A DNA stretch of 64,000 bases from contig NZ_JAFQ01000004.1 of NCBI RefSeq assembly GCF_000526215.1, forward strand, positions 5,890,001-5,954,000. Direction: 5' to 3'. Numbering within the stretch: position 1 is the first letter of the stretch; every line of letters begins with the position of its first letter. This stretch comes from Nocardia sp. BMG51109. GTDB taxonomy: Bacteria; Actinomycetota; Actinomycetes; Mycobacteriales; Mycobacteriaceae. The position numbers and the translations under genes are program-made. This document shows, one piece after another, positions 48,898 through 56,895 of the stretch. The notes beneath the pieces are model-generated. The model was not told the DNA's origin and did not search any database. It saw only the letters and a program-made list of their open reading frames with translations.

Positions 48898-49665
48898 ATG
48901 TACGACCTGCCCGACGAAATCGACGTCCGCTCCGACGGCCCGGTCCGGATCATCACGCTGAACCGGCCCGACGCGCTCAATGCCGTCGACGACAACCTGC
49001 ACACCGGCCTGGCCCGGCTCTGGCCGCGGCTGAGCGAGGACCGCGACGCGCGCGTCGCGGTGCTGACCGGCGCCGGCAAGGCGTTCTCCGCCGGCGGCGA
49101 TTTCACCTATCTCGAAGAGCTGAGCCGGGATTCGGACCTGCGCGCCAAGACGATCGCGCACGGCCGCGACATCGTGCTCGGCATGGCGCGGTGCCGGGTG
49201 CCGGTGATCGCGGCGGTGAACGGTCCCGCGGTCGGGCTGGGCTGTAGTTTGGTGGCGCTCAGCGATGTCGCCTATATCGCCGAGACCGGGTATCTGAAGG
49301 ACCCGCACGTTCAGGTGGGCTTGGTCGCCGCCGACGGCGGGCCGCTGACCTGGCCGCTGCACACCAGCCTGCTGCTGGCCAAGGAGTACGCGCTGACCGG
49401 GGCGAAGATACCCGCCCAGCGGGCCTGGGAGATGGGGCTGGTCAACCATGTGGTCGCCGACCCGCTGGCCGAGGCGACGGCCTGCGCGAAGCGCATTCTC
49501 GAACTGCCCCGGCTGGCGGTGGAGAGCACCAAGCGCCTGCTGAACCTGCAACTGGAGCGCGCGGTGCTGGCGACGCTGGACTACGCGACGACCGCCGAGG
49601 ACCTCACCTTCCAGTCCGAGGACTTCCGCGCGGTGATCGGCAAGCTCACCGCGGGCAAGGGCTGA
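48898..49665 (+). CDS. enoyl-CoA hydratase/isomerase
   Basis: A 255-residue crotonase: VRIITLNRPDALNAVDDNLH, VAVLTGAGKAFSAGGDFTYL (oxyanion), VPVIAAVNGPAVGLGCSLVA and LKDPHVQVGLVAADGGPLTW. The second Glu of typical hydratases is replaced in the VGLVAADGG stretch by Ala/Asp, a variation seen in isomerase-like members. The ATG lies one base after the dehydrogenase stop, so the three genes form one operon: dehydrogenation followed by hydration of the same acyl-CoA. A 19-base tandem duplication covers the stop codon. Confidence 0.92.
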   Translation: MYDLPDEIDVRSDGPVRIITLNRPDALNAVDDNLHTGLARLWPRLSEDRDARVAVLTGAGKAFSAGGDFTYLEELSRDSDLRAKTIAHGRDIVLGMARCRVPVIAAVNGPAVGLGCSLVALSDVAYIAETGYLKDPHVQVGLVAADGGPLTWPLHTSLLLAKEYALTGAKIPAQRAWEMGLVNHVVADPLAEATACAKRILELPRLAVESTKRLLNLQLERAVLATLDYATTAEDLTFQSEDFRAVIGKLTAGKG

Positions 49666-49688
49666 CGCGGCGGGCAAGGGCTGACGCG
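49651..49688 (+). repeat. 19-base tandem duplication over the stop codon
   Basis: GCGGGCAAGGGCTGACGCG occurs twice without a gap, at 49651-49669 and 49670-49688. The first copy contains the last codons and stop of the enoyl-CoA hydratase gene; the second repeats the stop downstream. Confidence 0.85.
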
Positions 49689-49690
49689 CG

Positions 49691-49724
49691 AAGGTCCCGG
49701 GAACCCCGCGTTCCCGGGACCTTT
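49691..49724. terminator. bidirectional terminator hairpin
   Basis: AAGGTCCCGGGAAC (49691-49704) and GTTCCCGGGACCTT (49710-49723) form a perfect 14-pair stem with a five-base loop, followed by TT on the plus strand and preceded by TT complement on the other. It separates the rightward dehydrogenase operon from the leftward SDR gene, eight bases before that gene's stop. Confidence 0.85.
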
Positions 49725-49731
49725 CGCCTGC

Positions 49732-50496
49732 TCACTTCGGGGGGAAGCGCAGCGCTCCGTCGAGGCGGATGACCTCGCCGTTGAGATAGTCGTTCTCGAT
49801 GATCGAGGTCGCCAGCTGGGCGTACTCCTCGGAGCGGCCCATGCGCTTCGGGAAGGGCACCTGCGGGGACCAGTAGGCCTCCAGCTTGTCGGCGGCCTGC
49901 CCGTAGGCGGGGGTGTTCACGGTGCCGGGGGCGATCGTGACGACGCGGATGCCCAGCGGCGACAGGTCGCGCGCGGCGACCAGGGTCATGCCGACGACGC
50001 CGCCCTTGGCCGCCGAGTACGGAATCTGGCCGGTCTGTCCCTCGAAGGCGGCGATCGAGGCGGTGTTCACGATGACGCCGCGCGCACCCTCGTCCAGCGG
50101 CTCGGACTTGGCGATCGCGGCGGCCGACAGCCGCAGCACGTTGAATACGGCGATCAGATAGAACTCGATCGTGGTGCGGAAGCCGTCCAGGGCCAGCGGT
50201 GAGCCGTCCTTGCCGACCAGCCGGCCGCCGGTCGCGGGGCCGCCGTGGGTGTCGACCGAGATCCGCAGCGGGCCGAGCGATTCCGCCTCGGCGATGGCGG
50301 CGAGCACCGAATCCTCGTCGGTGGCGTCGGTGTGCACGTAGCGGATCCCGAGCTCGGATTGCAGCTGTTTGCCCTTGTCGTCGGCGACGTCGGCGACCAC
50401 GACCTTGGCTCCCGCGGCGTGCAGGCGGCGCACCGTGGCCTCGCCCAGGCCGCCGGTTCCGCCCACCACCAGGGCGGAGCTTCCACTGATTTGCAT
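49732..50496 (-). CDS. SDR 3-hydroxyacyl-CoA dehydrogenase-like (HSD17B10 type)
   Basis: A 254-residue SDR. SALVVGGTGGLGEATVRRLH is the nucleotide loop; VVVADVADDKGKQLQSELG with an Asp after strand 2 favours NAD. GVIVNTASIAAFEGQTGQIP and YSAAKGGVVGMTL hold the Ser, Tyr and Lys, and IRVVTIAPGTVNTPAYG and NGEVIRLDGALRFPPK are typical of type II 3-hydroxyacyl-CoA dehydrogenases. It would oxidise the 3-hydroxyacyl-CoA made by the hydratase. Divergent from the thiolase across a GAGAAT operator, which would give the full dehydrogenase-hydratase-dehydrogenase-thiolase series under one control. Confidence 0.9.
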   Translation of the reverse strand: MQISGSSALVVGGTGGLGEATVRRLHAAGAKVVVADVADDKGKQLQSELGIRYVHTDATDEDSVLAAIAEAESLGPLRISVDTHGGPATGGRLVGKDGSPLALDGFRTTIEFYLIAVFNVLRLSAAAIAKSEPLDEGARGVIVNTASIAAFEGQTGQIPYSAAKGGVVGMTLVAARDLSPLGIRVVTIAPGTVNTPAYGQAADKLEAYWSPQVPFPKRMGRSEEYAQLATSIIENDYLNGEVIRLDGALRFPPK

Positions 50497-50534
50497 GTGA
50501 TAATCCTATCTTGCAACTACGGCTCTCCTATTGA

Positions 50535-50549
50535 GAAAATAGCATTCTC
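50535..50549. promoter_or_regulatory. GAGAAT-type operator between SDR and thiolase genes
   Basis: GAAAAT-AGC-ATTCTC has one mismatch in the left half. A second GAG just left of it (TTGAGAAAAT) makes the left side resemble a shifted half-site. It lies 38 bases before the SDR start and 64 bases before the thiolase start. Confidence 0.6.
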
Positions 50550-50613
50550 ATCGTGTTCCGCACGAACACCGGAGCGGTCGCCCTGAGATCCTGTCGCCGA
50601 ATGGAGGCCCGAA

Positions 50614-51759
50614 ATGCCTGAAGCCGTCATCGTGTCCGCGCTGCGGACTCCCATCGGTACCGCACGGAAGGGGACGCTGCGCGATACGAACGCCTTCGAT
50701 CTGGCCAACCACGTGGTCGGGGCCGCCGCCGAGGGCCTCGACGCCGCGCGCATCGATGACGTGATCCTGGGCGAGGGCCGGTACGGGGGCGGGGTGGTGG
50801 CCCGGCACGCGGCCGTGACCGCCGGGCTCACCTCGGTGCCGGGCGCGGCGCTGAACCGGCACTGCGCGGCCGGGATGTCCGCGGTGCAGACGGCCGCCGC
50901 CGGGATCCGCGCCGGAATGGACGAGCTGGTGATCGCGGGCGGGGTGAACTCCGATTCCACGGCGCCCCGGCAGCGGTTCCGGGTCGGCGAGGACGAGTGG
51001 ATTGATCCGTGGGTGTCGCCCAGCCATCCCGACCGTCCCGACGCCCCCGCGATGGACATGTCGATCACCGTCGGCTGGAATGCCGCTGTGCGCGCCGGCC
51101 TCTCGCGCGAGGACCTGGACGCCTGGGCGCTGCGCTCGCACAGGAACGCGGTCGCTGCCATTGACGAGGGCCGGTTCAAGGAGGAGATCGTCCCGATCGA
51201 GACCCCGCACGGCCTGTTCGACACCGACGAGCATCCGCGCCGCGACACCAGCATGGAGAAGCTGGCCGGGCTGAAGGTGCTGCATCCGGAAATCGAGGGC
51301 TTCTCGATCACCGCGGGCAACTCCAGCGGCGCCAACGACGCGGCGGCCGCGCTCGTCGTGGCCAGCGAGCGGGTGGGGCTGGCGCCGCTGGCCTACATCC
51401 GGTCGTGGGCGTCGGTGGGTGTCGATCCGGCCGTCACGGGCCTGGCGCCGATCGAGGCGATCACCAAGGCCGTTGCGCGGGCAGGGATCTCGCTGTCGCA
51501 GGTCCGGCTGCTCGAGATCAACGAGGCATTCGCCTCGGTGCCGATCGCGACCATCCGGGCGCTCGACCTCGATCCGGATCTGGTGAACGTGAGCGGCAGC
51601 GGCTGCTCGCTGGGGCATCCCGTGGCGGCGAGCGGCGCGCGGATGATCGTCACGATGGTGCACGAATTGCGCCGTCGCGGCGGCGGTTTCGGCATCGTGG
51701 CGATGTGCGCGGGCGGCGGCATGGGTTCGGCCACCGTGCTCGAGGTGCCCGCTGCGTGA
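50614..51759 (+). CDS. acetyl-CoA C-acyltransferase (thiolase)
   Basis: A 381-residue degradative-type thiolase. The nucleophilic Cys is in LNRHCAAGMSAVQTAAAG, the His in SGSGCSLGHPVAASGARM, and the second Cys in IVAMCAGGGMGSATVLE; LLEINEAFASVPIATIRAL is the NEAF motif. It cleaves 3-ketoacyl-CoA with CoA, the last step of beta-oxidation. Slightly shorter than the typical 390-400 residues but complete. The stop overlaps the GTG of the MeaB gene (GTGA), which ties the thiolase to the mutase system. Confidence 0.94.
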   Translation: MPEAVIVSALRTPIGTARKGTLRDTNAFDLANHVVGAAAEGLDAARIDDVILGEGRYGGGVVARHAAVTAGLTSVPGAALNRHCAAGMSAVQTAAAGIRAGMDELVIAGGVNSDSTAPRQRFRVGEDEWIDPWVSPSHPDRPDAPAMDMSITVGWNAAVRAGLSREDLDAWALRSHRNAVAAIDEGRFKEEIVPIETPHGLFDTDEHPRRDTSMEKLAGLKVLHPEIEGFSITAGNSSGANDAAAALVVASERVGLAPLAYIRSWASVGVDPAVTGLAPIEAITKAVARAGISLSQVRLLEINEAFASVPIATIRALDLDPDLVNVSGSGCSLGHPVAASGARMIVTMVHELRRRGGGFGIVAMCAGGGMGSATVLEVPAA

Positions 51760-52652
51760 GTGGGGCCAACGGCACGGCGCCCGGCCACGACCCGACCGAA
51801 CTGCTCGCGCAGGCGCGGGCGGGTTCGGCGCGGGCGACCGGCCGGCTGCTGAGCCTGATCGAGGGGCCGCGGCGCGGCGAGGTGCAGGCGGTGCTCGCGC
51901 CGGCGTCGATCCGGGTGATCGGCGTGACGGGCCCGCCGGGTGCGGGTAAATCGACCACCATCGCCGCGCTCGCGGCCGCCTACCGTGAGCGCGGGCTGCG
52001 AGTCGCCGTCCTCGCGGTCGACCCGTCCTCGCCCTACAGCGGCGGCGCGCTGCTGGGCGACCGGATCCGGATGGCCCAGCACATCGACGACCCGGGCGTC
52101 CTGATCCGGTCGCTGGCCACCCGCGGGCATATGGGCGGCCTGTCCGCCGCGGTCCCCGCCGCCGTCGGCCTGCTCGCGGCCCTCGACTACGGCGTGGTGC
52201 TGTTGGAGACCGTGGGCGTGGGCCAGTCCGAGATCGAGATCGCCGCCGTCGCCGACCCCACCCTGGTGATCCTGAATCCCGGTGCGGGAGACGCGGTTCA
52301 GGCCGCGAAGGCGGGCCTGCTGGAGGTCGCCGACCTGCTGGTGGTGAACAAGGCCGACCGCGAGGGCGCCGAGCAGACGGTCCGCGACCTGCGGGCCGAA
52401 TCGGCCGCACCGATCCTCACCCTGATCGCCTCGCGCGGCGAGCGAGTCGCGGAACTGGTCGAGGCGATCGAGGCCCATCACCGCGCGGATACGCCGGAAC
52501 GGCGGACGGCGCGGGCCCGCGCGCAGATCCTGTCGCTGGCGCAGACCCGGTTGCGCACCCATGCGGAGTTGGACCGTTTGGCCGCGGCGGTCGCGGCCGG
52601 CGAGTGCGATGCTTACCACGCGGCCGAACGGCTGCTGCCTTTCTCGCACTGA
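51756..52652 (+). CDS. meaB: MeaB/ArgK-type GTPase, chaperone of B12-dependent acyl-CoA mutase
   Basis: A 298-residue G3E GTPase. Walker A is GVTGPPGAGKSTTIAALA, followed by VAVLAVDPSSPYSGGALLGD, RGHMGGLSAAVPAAVGL, VVLLETVGVGQSEIEIA (switch) and LLVVNKADREGAEQ (base recognition). MeaB gates loading of adenosylcobalamin and protects or repairs the mutase. The only mutase genes in view are those at 29785-31787, 20 kb away, so this is its likely client; both appear to stand in the same regulon. GTG start overlaps the thiolase stop. Confidence 0.93.
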   Translation: MSGANGTAPGHDPTELLAQARAGSARATGRLLSLIEGPRRGEVQAVLAPASIRVIGVTGPPGAGKSTTIAALAAAYRERGLRVAVLAVDPSSPYSGGALLGDRIRMAQHIDDPGVLIRSLATRGHMGGLSAAVPAAVGLLAALDYGVVLLETVGVGQSEIEIAAVADPTLVILNPGAGDAVQAAKAGLLEVADLLVVNKADREGAEQTVRDLRAESAAPILTLIASRGERVAELVEAIEAHHRADTPERRTARARAQILSLAQTRLRTHAELDRLAAAVAAGECDAYHAAERLLPFSH

Positions 52653-52665
52653 TAGATTCGCCGGC

Positions 52666-53541
52666 ATGTCCAGCTCGGAGGAGAAGACCGTCGGTCTGGC
52701 CCTCGTCACCTACCAGAGCGCCGAGGATCTGCCGGGATTCCTGGAAACGCTTCCGGCAGCGGTGGAACCGTACGCGGTCGACGTGGTCGGCATCGACAAC
52801 GTCTCCACCGACCGCAGTGCCGGCATCGTCGAGGAATTCGGCGGCCGGGTCGTTCGCAACACGCGAAATGTCGGCTTGGCCGCGGCGATCAATCAGGGTG
52901 CGGCGGCGACCGGCACGGAATGGATTCTCGTCGCCAACCCCGACACGGTGCTCACGGCAGGCTCGATCGCCTCCCTGATCGATACGGCGAAGGCCGACGC
53001 CCGAATCGGCATGATCGGCCCGCGCATCCTGCGGCTGGACGGCACGCCGTACCCGAGCGGGCGCCGGTTCCCGTCCCTGGCGGTCGGCATCGCGCACGCT
53101 CTGCTGGGCGGGATCTGGCCGGGCAACCCGGCGACGCGCCGCTATTTCGGCGAGCCCGTCACCGATGTCAGCGATGTGGACTGGATCTCCGGCTGCTGCA
53201 TGCTGTTTCGCCGCGAGGCGTTCGAGGCGGTGGGCGGCTTCGACGACCGCTACTTCCTCTATTTCGAGGAAACCAAGATGGCTCTCGACATGCACCGTGG
53301 CGGCTGGCGGGTCGTCCTCGACCCGAACGCCGAGATCCGCCACCGCGAGGGCGGCAGCATGCGCTCCGCCCCGTTCCGGAAGGTCCGATCCCACCACCGC
53401 AGCGCCCTGCGCTTCTACTGCGACTACCACCGGGGATCCCCGTGGATCGTGTTCGCCCCGCTGGTAGCCGCCGGACTGATCGTGCGCGGCCTGGCGGCTG
53501 TCGCGCGAACCGCGCTGCTCCAGCGGCTGAAGAACGGTTGA
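52666..53541 (+). CDS. GT2-family glycosyltransferase (rhamnosyltransferase-like)
   Basis: A 291-residue glycosyltransferase. VGLALVTYQSAEDLPGFLET starts the nucleotide fold; DVVGIDNVSTDRSAGIVEEF, NVGLAAAINQGAAATGTEW, LVANPDTVL (metal-binding NPD in place of DxD) and ISGCCMLFRREAFEAVGGFD are typical of WbbL-like rhamnosyltransferases. The C terminus has a hydrophobic stretch IVFAPLVAAGLIVRGLAAVA that can touch the membrane. It probably adds a deoxyhexose to a cell-wall or glycolipid precursor. It stands alone and is unrelated to the catabolic genes around it. Confidence 0.88.
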   Translation: MSSSEEKTVGLALVTYQSAEDLPGFLETLPAAVEPYAVDVVGIDNVSTDRSAGIVEEFGGRVVRNTRNVGLAAAINQGAAATGTEWILVANPDTVLTAGSIASLIDTAKADARIGMIGPRILRLDGTPYPSGRRFPSLAVGIAHALLGGIWPGNPATRRYFGEPVTDVSDVDWISGCCMLFRREAFEAVGGFDDRYFLYFEETKMALDMHRGGWRVVLDPNAEIRHREGGSMRSAPFRKVRSHHRSALRFYCDYHRGSPWIVFAPLVAAGLIVRGLAAVARTALLQRLKNG

Positions 53542-53623
53542 CGTCGCCGGTGTCGTAAGCCGTTTGTCGTAACCCGTTGCCGCGAAGCGAGGTTCAGCTA
53601 TCGGACCGCACGGCCGCCCCGAC

Positions 53624-55057
53624 TCACTGCCAGGCGGCGAGGATGTCTTCCGGCCCCCAGCACATTGCCAGCGGGAGGTCCGGAGCGGTGCCGGAGCGGC
53701 TGACGGCGACGAGCGGTGTGTCGAATGCCGTACCGGGAACGGCGAGTAGGCCGCGGGTCAGTTCGTCGTAGTCGTGGCGATCGAAGGGGCGGTCTTCGAG
53801 CCATTTGATCGAACCCGCGAATTCGATCGAGCCGGCGACCGGATCGCGGTCGGCGCCGATCAGGTCGATCTCGGGATTGTTCTGGCGATTCCACCATCCG
53901 CCGACGGCTTCCACGTGCGGCCATCGATCGTCGGGCAGGAGCCGCTGTAGTGACTCACGAATCAGGGGTTCCACTGCTCGCCCCCGCCACGACGTCCACG
54001 TTCGCTCGATTCGAGTCGATGCCAGATCGCCACGCCCGCGTTCGACGAGGGGGATAGCCCGCTCGAGGCAGGCGAGCCAGAAGCGTAGGTAGGAGTCGGC
54101 GATGCGGTAGCGCTTGTTCTTGGTGTCCGATTTGGTGGACAGCGGCAAGTCCGTGGCGACGATTCGCGTGGTCTGCAAGGTGTTCAGGATGGGAGTGAGC
54201 GTTCCGGCCGGGAGGGCGCCGGTGCCTCCGCTCTGGGCGGCGATGGCGCTGTAGGTGCGTTCGCCGGTGCCGATGGCCTCGAGAACCAGCCGGGAGCGGG
54301 AGGATTCGGGGAATTCCCCGAGCAGGGAGAGTTCCCCGGCCACGAGCAGTGGGGAGAGCGGGCTGGTGAGCGTTTCCCGGAGGAATTCGATGCGGCTCCT
54401 GCCGGCGCCCCAGGATTGGACGAGTTCGGGGAAACCGCCGGTGATGAGCTGGGCGTCGATCGCCTCGGCCGCGGAGAGTTCGGTGATCTCCTGAACCGCG
54501 GCCGGATCCAGCGGTCGCACAGTCATTTTCGTGGCCCGTCCGAAGAAGGGGCGATCGTGGGACTGTAATGCTTCCATCACCGAGAGGTCGCTGCCGACCA
54601 GGACGAGCAGGACGGGTTTGGCAGACAGGTGACGGTCCCAGATCGTTTGCAGCGCGCCCTCGAATTCGCGGTCCTGTTCGACCAGCCAGGGCACCTCGTC
54701 GATGACGAGCAGGCTGGGGGAGTCGTCGGCGGCCGCGATGGCGGCGGTGCGCAGGGCCTGGTTCCAGTCCGTGGCGGACAGGCCGGCGACCAGGTCGGCG
54801 CCGGCGAAGGGCGAGGAAGCGACGGAGGCGACGAAGTCGGCGCGTTCGCCTTCGGGGTTGCGGGCTCGGGTTGCCTGGAACAGGACATACGGGAGTCCGG
54901 AGCGATCGCAGAACTCCTGCGCCAGACGGGATTTTCCGACTCGGCGGCGTCCGGCCATGATGACCGCCCGGCCGCGCGCGGAACCGGTGCCGTCCATGAC
55001 GGCCTTCAGCTGGCCGTCCAGGAGGCGTAGATCATCGGCACGACCCTTGAACTGCAT
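53624..55057 (-). CDS. AAA ATPase with C-terminal DUF234 nuclease-like domain
   Basis: A 477-residue protein of the archaeal-type ATPase/DUF234 family. FKGRADDLRLLDGQLKAVMD begins the fold; Walker A is MAGRRRVGKSRLAQEF, Walker B LLVIDEVPWLVEQDREFE, and VLVGSDLSVMEALQSHDRPF a sensor region. A winged helix (RTYSAIAAQSGGTGALPAGT) precedes the DUF234 domain, with YRIADSYLRFWLACLE and a PD-(D/E)XK-like end NNPEIDLIGADRDP and GSIEFAGSIKW. Function is not established; such proteins occur near mobile or conflict genes and may act on nucleic acids. GGAGGAGGAG before the ATG and a palindromic upstream region. Confidence 0.88.
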   Translation of the reverse strand: MQFKGRADDLRLLDGQLKAVMDGTGSARGRAVIMAGRRRVGKSRLAQEFCDRSGLPYVLFQATRARNPEGERADFVASVASSPFAGADLVAGLSATDWNQALRTAAIAAADDSPSLLVIDEVPWLVEQDREFEGALQTIWDRHLSAKPVLLVLVGSDLSVMEALQSHDRPFFGRATKMTVRPLDPAAVQEITELSAAEAIDAQLITGGFPELVQSWGAGRSRIEFLRETLTSPLSPLLVAGELSLLGEFPESSRSRLVLEAIGTGERTYSAIAAQSGGTGALPAGTLTPILNTLQTTRIVATDLPLSTKSDTKNKRYRIADSYLRFWLACLERAIPLVERGRGDLASTRIERTWTSWRGRAVEPLIRESLQRLLPDDRWPHVEAVGGWWNRQNNPEIDLIGADRDPVAGSIEFAGSIKWLEDRPFDRHDYDELTRGLLAVPGTAFDTPLVAVSRSGTAPDLPLAMCWGPEDILAAWQ

Positions 55058-55093
55058 AAACTCCTCCTCCGAGTAAACACTGATCCCATCTTA

Positions 55094-55131
55094 CATAGAT
55101 TGGATCTATGTTTATGACGCCGATGTTTATG
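55094..55131. promoter_or_regulatory. palindrome and direct repeats upstream of the AAA-DUF234 gene
   Basis: CATAGAT-TGG-ATCTATG (55094-55110) is a perfect seven-base-arm palindrome. Overlapping its right end, ATGTTTATG occurs twice at 55108-55116 and 55123-55131. The block is clearly richer in A/T than its surroundings and lies 36 bases upstream of the ATPase start, so it is probably promoter and operator of that gene. Confidence 0.55.
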
Positions 55132-55320
55132 TCATGCGCGGTGTCACAACGCCAGGCGTCACAACATCCGCCGGGGGCCGTGCCTCGAGGCTTTGGGGCG
55201 TGTCACAGTTCGGGCTGTGGTCGGGTGAGAGGCCGGGACAAATGGCCGAGGAGATCAACATTGAGGTTCTCGGTGATCGCTACTCTTTCGCGGGGATCAC
55301 CCGAAGAGAAGATGAGGACC

Positions 55321-56700
55321 GTGAAAGCGCTTCCCGCAGTTGTAGTTACCCTAGTTGTTGGCATGTTGCTAGTAGGCGGGCAGCCCGCTGCGGCCGAACC
55401 GTTGCCGCCCGCACCGTTACCCGGGACCCCGGGGCCCTCCCCGCTCCAGCAGTGGATCGATAACATCATTCCCGCACCACCATTGGCTCCGCCGGCGCCG
55501 GCGGAGCCGGCGCCGCAGCACCTCAGCGGTGACGATCGGACCGCACTGTGGAAAGCCGTGCTGTCCTCGCCGACCGGGGATCCGACCTTCGATGCCTGGC
55601 CCGACGGTCTCGACGCGATGGATCCGGGGCAGATCACCGAAGTACGCGACGTGACTCCGACGGCGGCCATGCTCATGGCCGTTCCGATTCAGCGCGCGCT
55701 GTTGCTGAAGTTCCGGTCCACCACGGCATCGGGGGAGCCGTCGTTCGGGACCGCCACACTGCTCACCCCGGCTGCCCCGTGGGCCGGTCCCGGGCCTCGG
55801 CCCGTGGAGGTGAACGCGCTGCCGATCAACTCGCTCGGGACGCACTGCACGCCGGGATTCCAGATGTCGCACGGCATTCTGGAGAAGCCGAGCACCAGTC
55901 TCTCGGCGTTCATGCCCTCCATCTGGTGGGCCCTCGGCCAAGGGCACGCGGTGCTCGTTCCCGACCACGAGGGACCGTTGATGGCGTATGCCGAACCGAA
56001 GGTCGCCGGCCATGTGATGCTCGATTCCATTCGCGCCACCCGGGCGGTGGACTCGAACCAGTTCGGCGACAGCCACTTCGTGGTCAGCGGCTACTCGGGC
56101 GGGGCGATCGCCTCCTACGCGACGGCGATGCTGCTCGACGAGTACGCGCCGGAGCTGGCGGACGTCGTGGCGGGTGCGGCCGCCGGCGGACTGGTCACCG
56201 ACAACCGAAATGTCGCCCACCAGTTCAACGGGAACATCTCCTCCGGAATCCTCCTGTCCGTAGCGCTGGCGGTGGCGCGCGAACATCCCGAGATGCTGGG
56301 CTACACCAACCATCTCGCGCAGTGGGTGGCGACCTCGCCGGTGAAGGACATCTGCGGTGATGCCGACGGACCGCTCGGCATCGTCGGATTCCCGATGGAT
56401 GTCGCGGCGAATACGGCCAATTCGCTCGACGGGCCGCTCGCCGACGAGATGTTCGGCAAGCTGGACCTCACCGACCGGACATCGGCTGTGCCGCTGTACA
56501 TCTACCACGGCGCGCACGATCCCTGGATACCGCTCGAGGACGCCCGGCGCATGACCCGGCAGCAATGCGGCCGCGGCGTTCCGGCCGTCTTCCGCGTCGT
56601 GCCCGGAGAGCACCTGATCGGATACGCCACCGGCTCACCGGGTCTCGACGATTGGCTCCTCGCGCGGCTGCGTGGCGAACCGGCGCCGAGCGAATGCTGA
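55321..56700 (+). CDS. secreted LIP-family lipase (PF03583), copy 1
   Basis: A 459-residue exported lipase: signal VKALPAVVVTLVVGMLLVGG with cleavage after AAAEP, a Pro-rich linker, then the alpha/beta-hydrolase with HAVLVPDHEGPL, nucleophile SGYSGGAIASYATAMLL, the acid in PLYIYHGAHDPWIPL and the His in VVPGEHLIG. It probably hydrolyses triglycerides or related esters outside the cell. I chose GTG at 55321 rather than the ATG at 55312 because the paralogue has the same GTG and has ACG at the place of that ATG. It faces its paralogue tail to tail; their leaders are conserved. Confidence 0.92.
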   Translation: MKALPAVVVTLVVGMLLVGGQPAAAEPLPPAPLPGTPGPSPLQQWIDNIIPAPPLAPPAPAEPAPQHLSGDDRTALWKAVLSSPTGDPTFDAWPDGLDAMDPGQITEVRDVTPTAAMLMAVPIQRALLLKFRSTTASGEPSFGTATLLTPAAPWAGPGPRPVEVNALPINSLGTHCTPGFQMSHGILEKPSTSLSAFMPSIWWALGQGHAVLVPDHEGPLMAYAEPKVAGHVMLDSIRATRAVDSNQFGDSHFVVSGYSGGAIASYATAMLLDEYAPELADVVAGAAAGGLVTDNRNVAHQFNGNISSGILLSVALAVAREHPEMLGYTNHLAQWVATSPVKDICGDADGPLGIVGFPMDVAANTANSLDGPLADEMFGKLDLTDRTSAVPLYIYHGAHDPWIPLEDARRMTRQQCGRGVPAVFRVVPGEHLIGYATGSPGLDDWLLARLRGEPAPSEC

Positions 56701-56802
56701 GGGGCAGGACGGAGCGGATGCGCACGAGGTGAGGCGCTTCTCGTGGTCTCGGGCTGCCGTAATGTCCGGGGGCGCAGCAATGTTCGGGGTCGCTGCCATC
56801 TT

Positions 56803-56841
56803 CGGGAACGCCGCCGGTGTCGAAACCCGGCGGCGTTCCCG
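56803..56841. terminator. terminator hairpin 1 between the convergent lipases
   Basis: CGGGAACGCCGCCGG (56803-56817) and CCGGCGGCGTTCCCG (56827-56841) form a perfect 15-pair stem with a nine-base loop. It lies 103 bases after the stop of the rightward lipase and would end its transcript. Confidence 0.8.
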
Positions 56842-56849
56842 TCGATTCG

Positions 56850-56882
56850 CCGGCCCGCCCTCGTCATAATCGGGCGGGCCGG
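56850..56882. terminator. terminator hairpin 2 between the convergent lipases
   Basis: CCGGCCCGCCC (56850-56860) and GGGCGGGCCGG (56872-56882) form an 11-pair stem with an 11-base loop. It lies 14 bases beyond the stop of the leftward lipase and would end that transcript. Confidence 0.75.
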
Positions 56883-56895
56883 GCGAAAATGTGTG

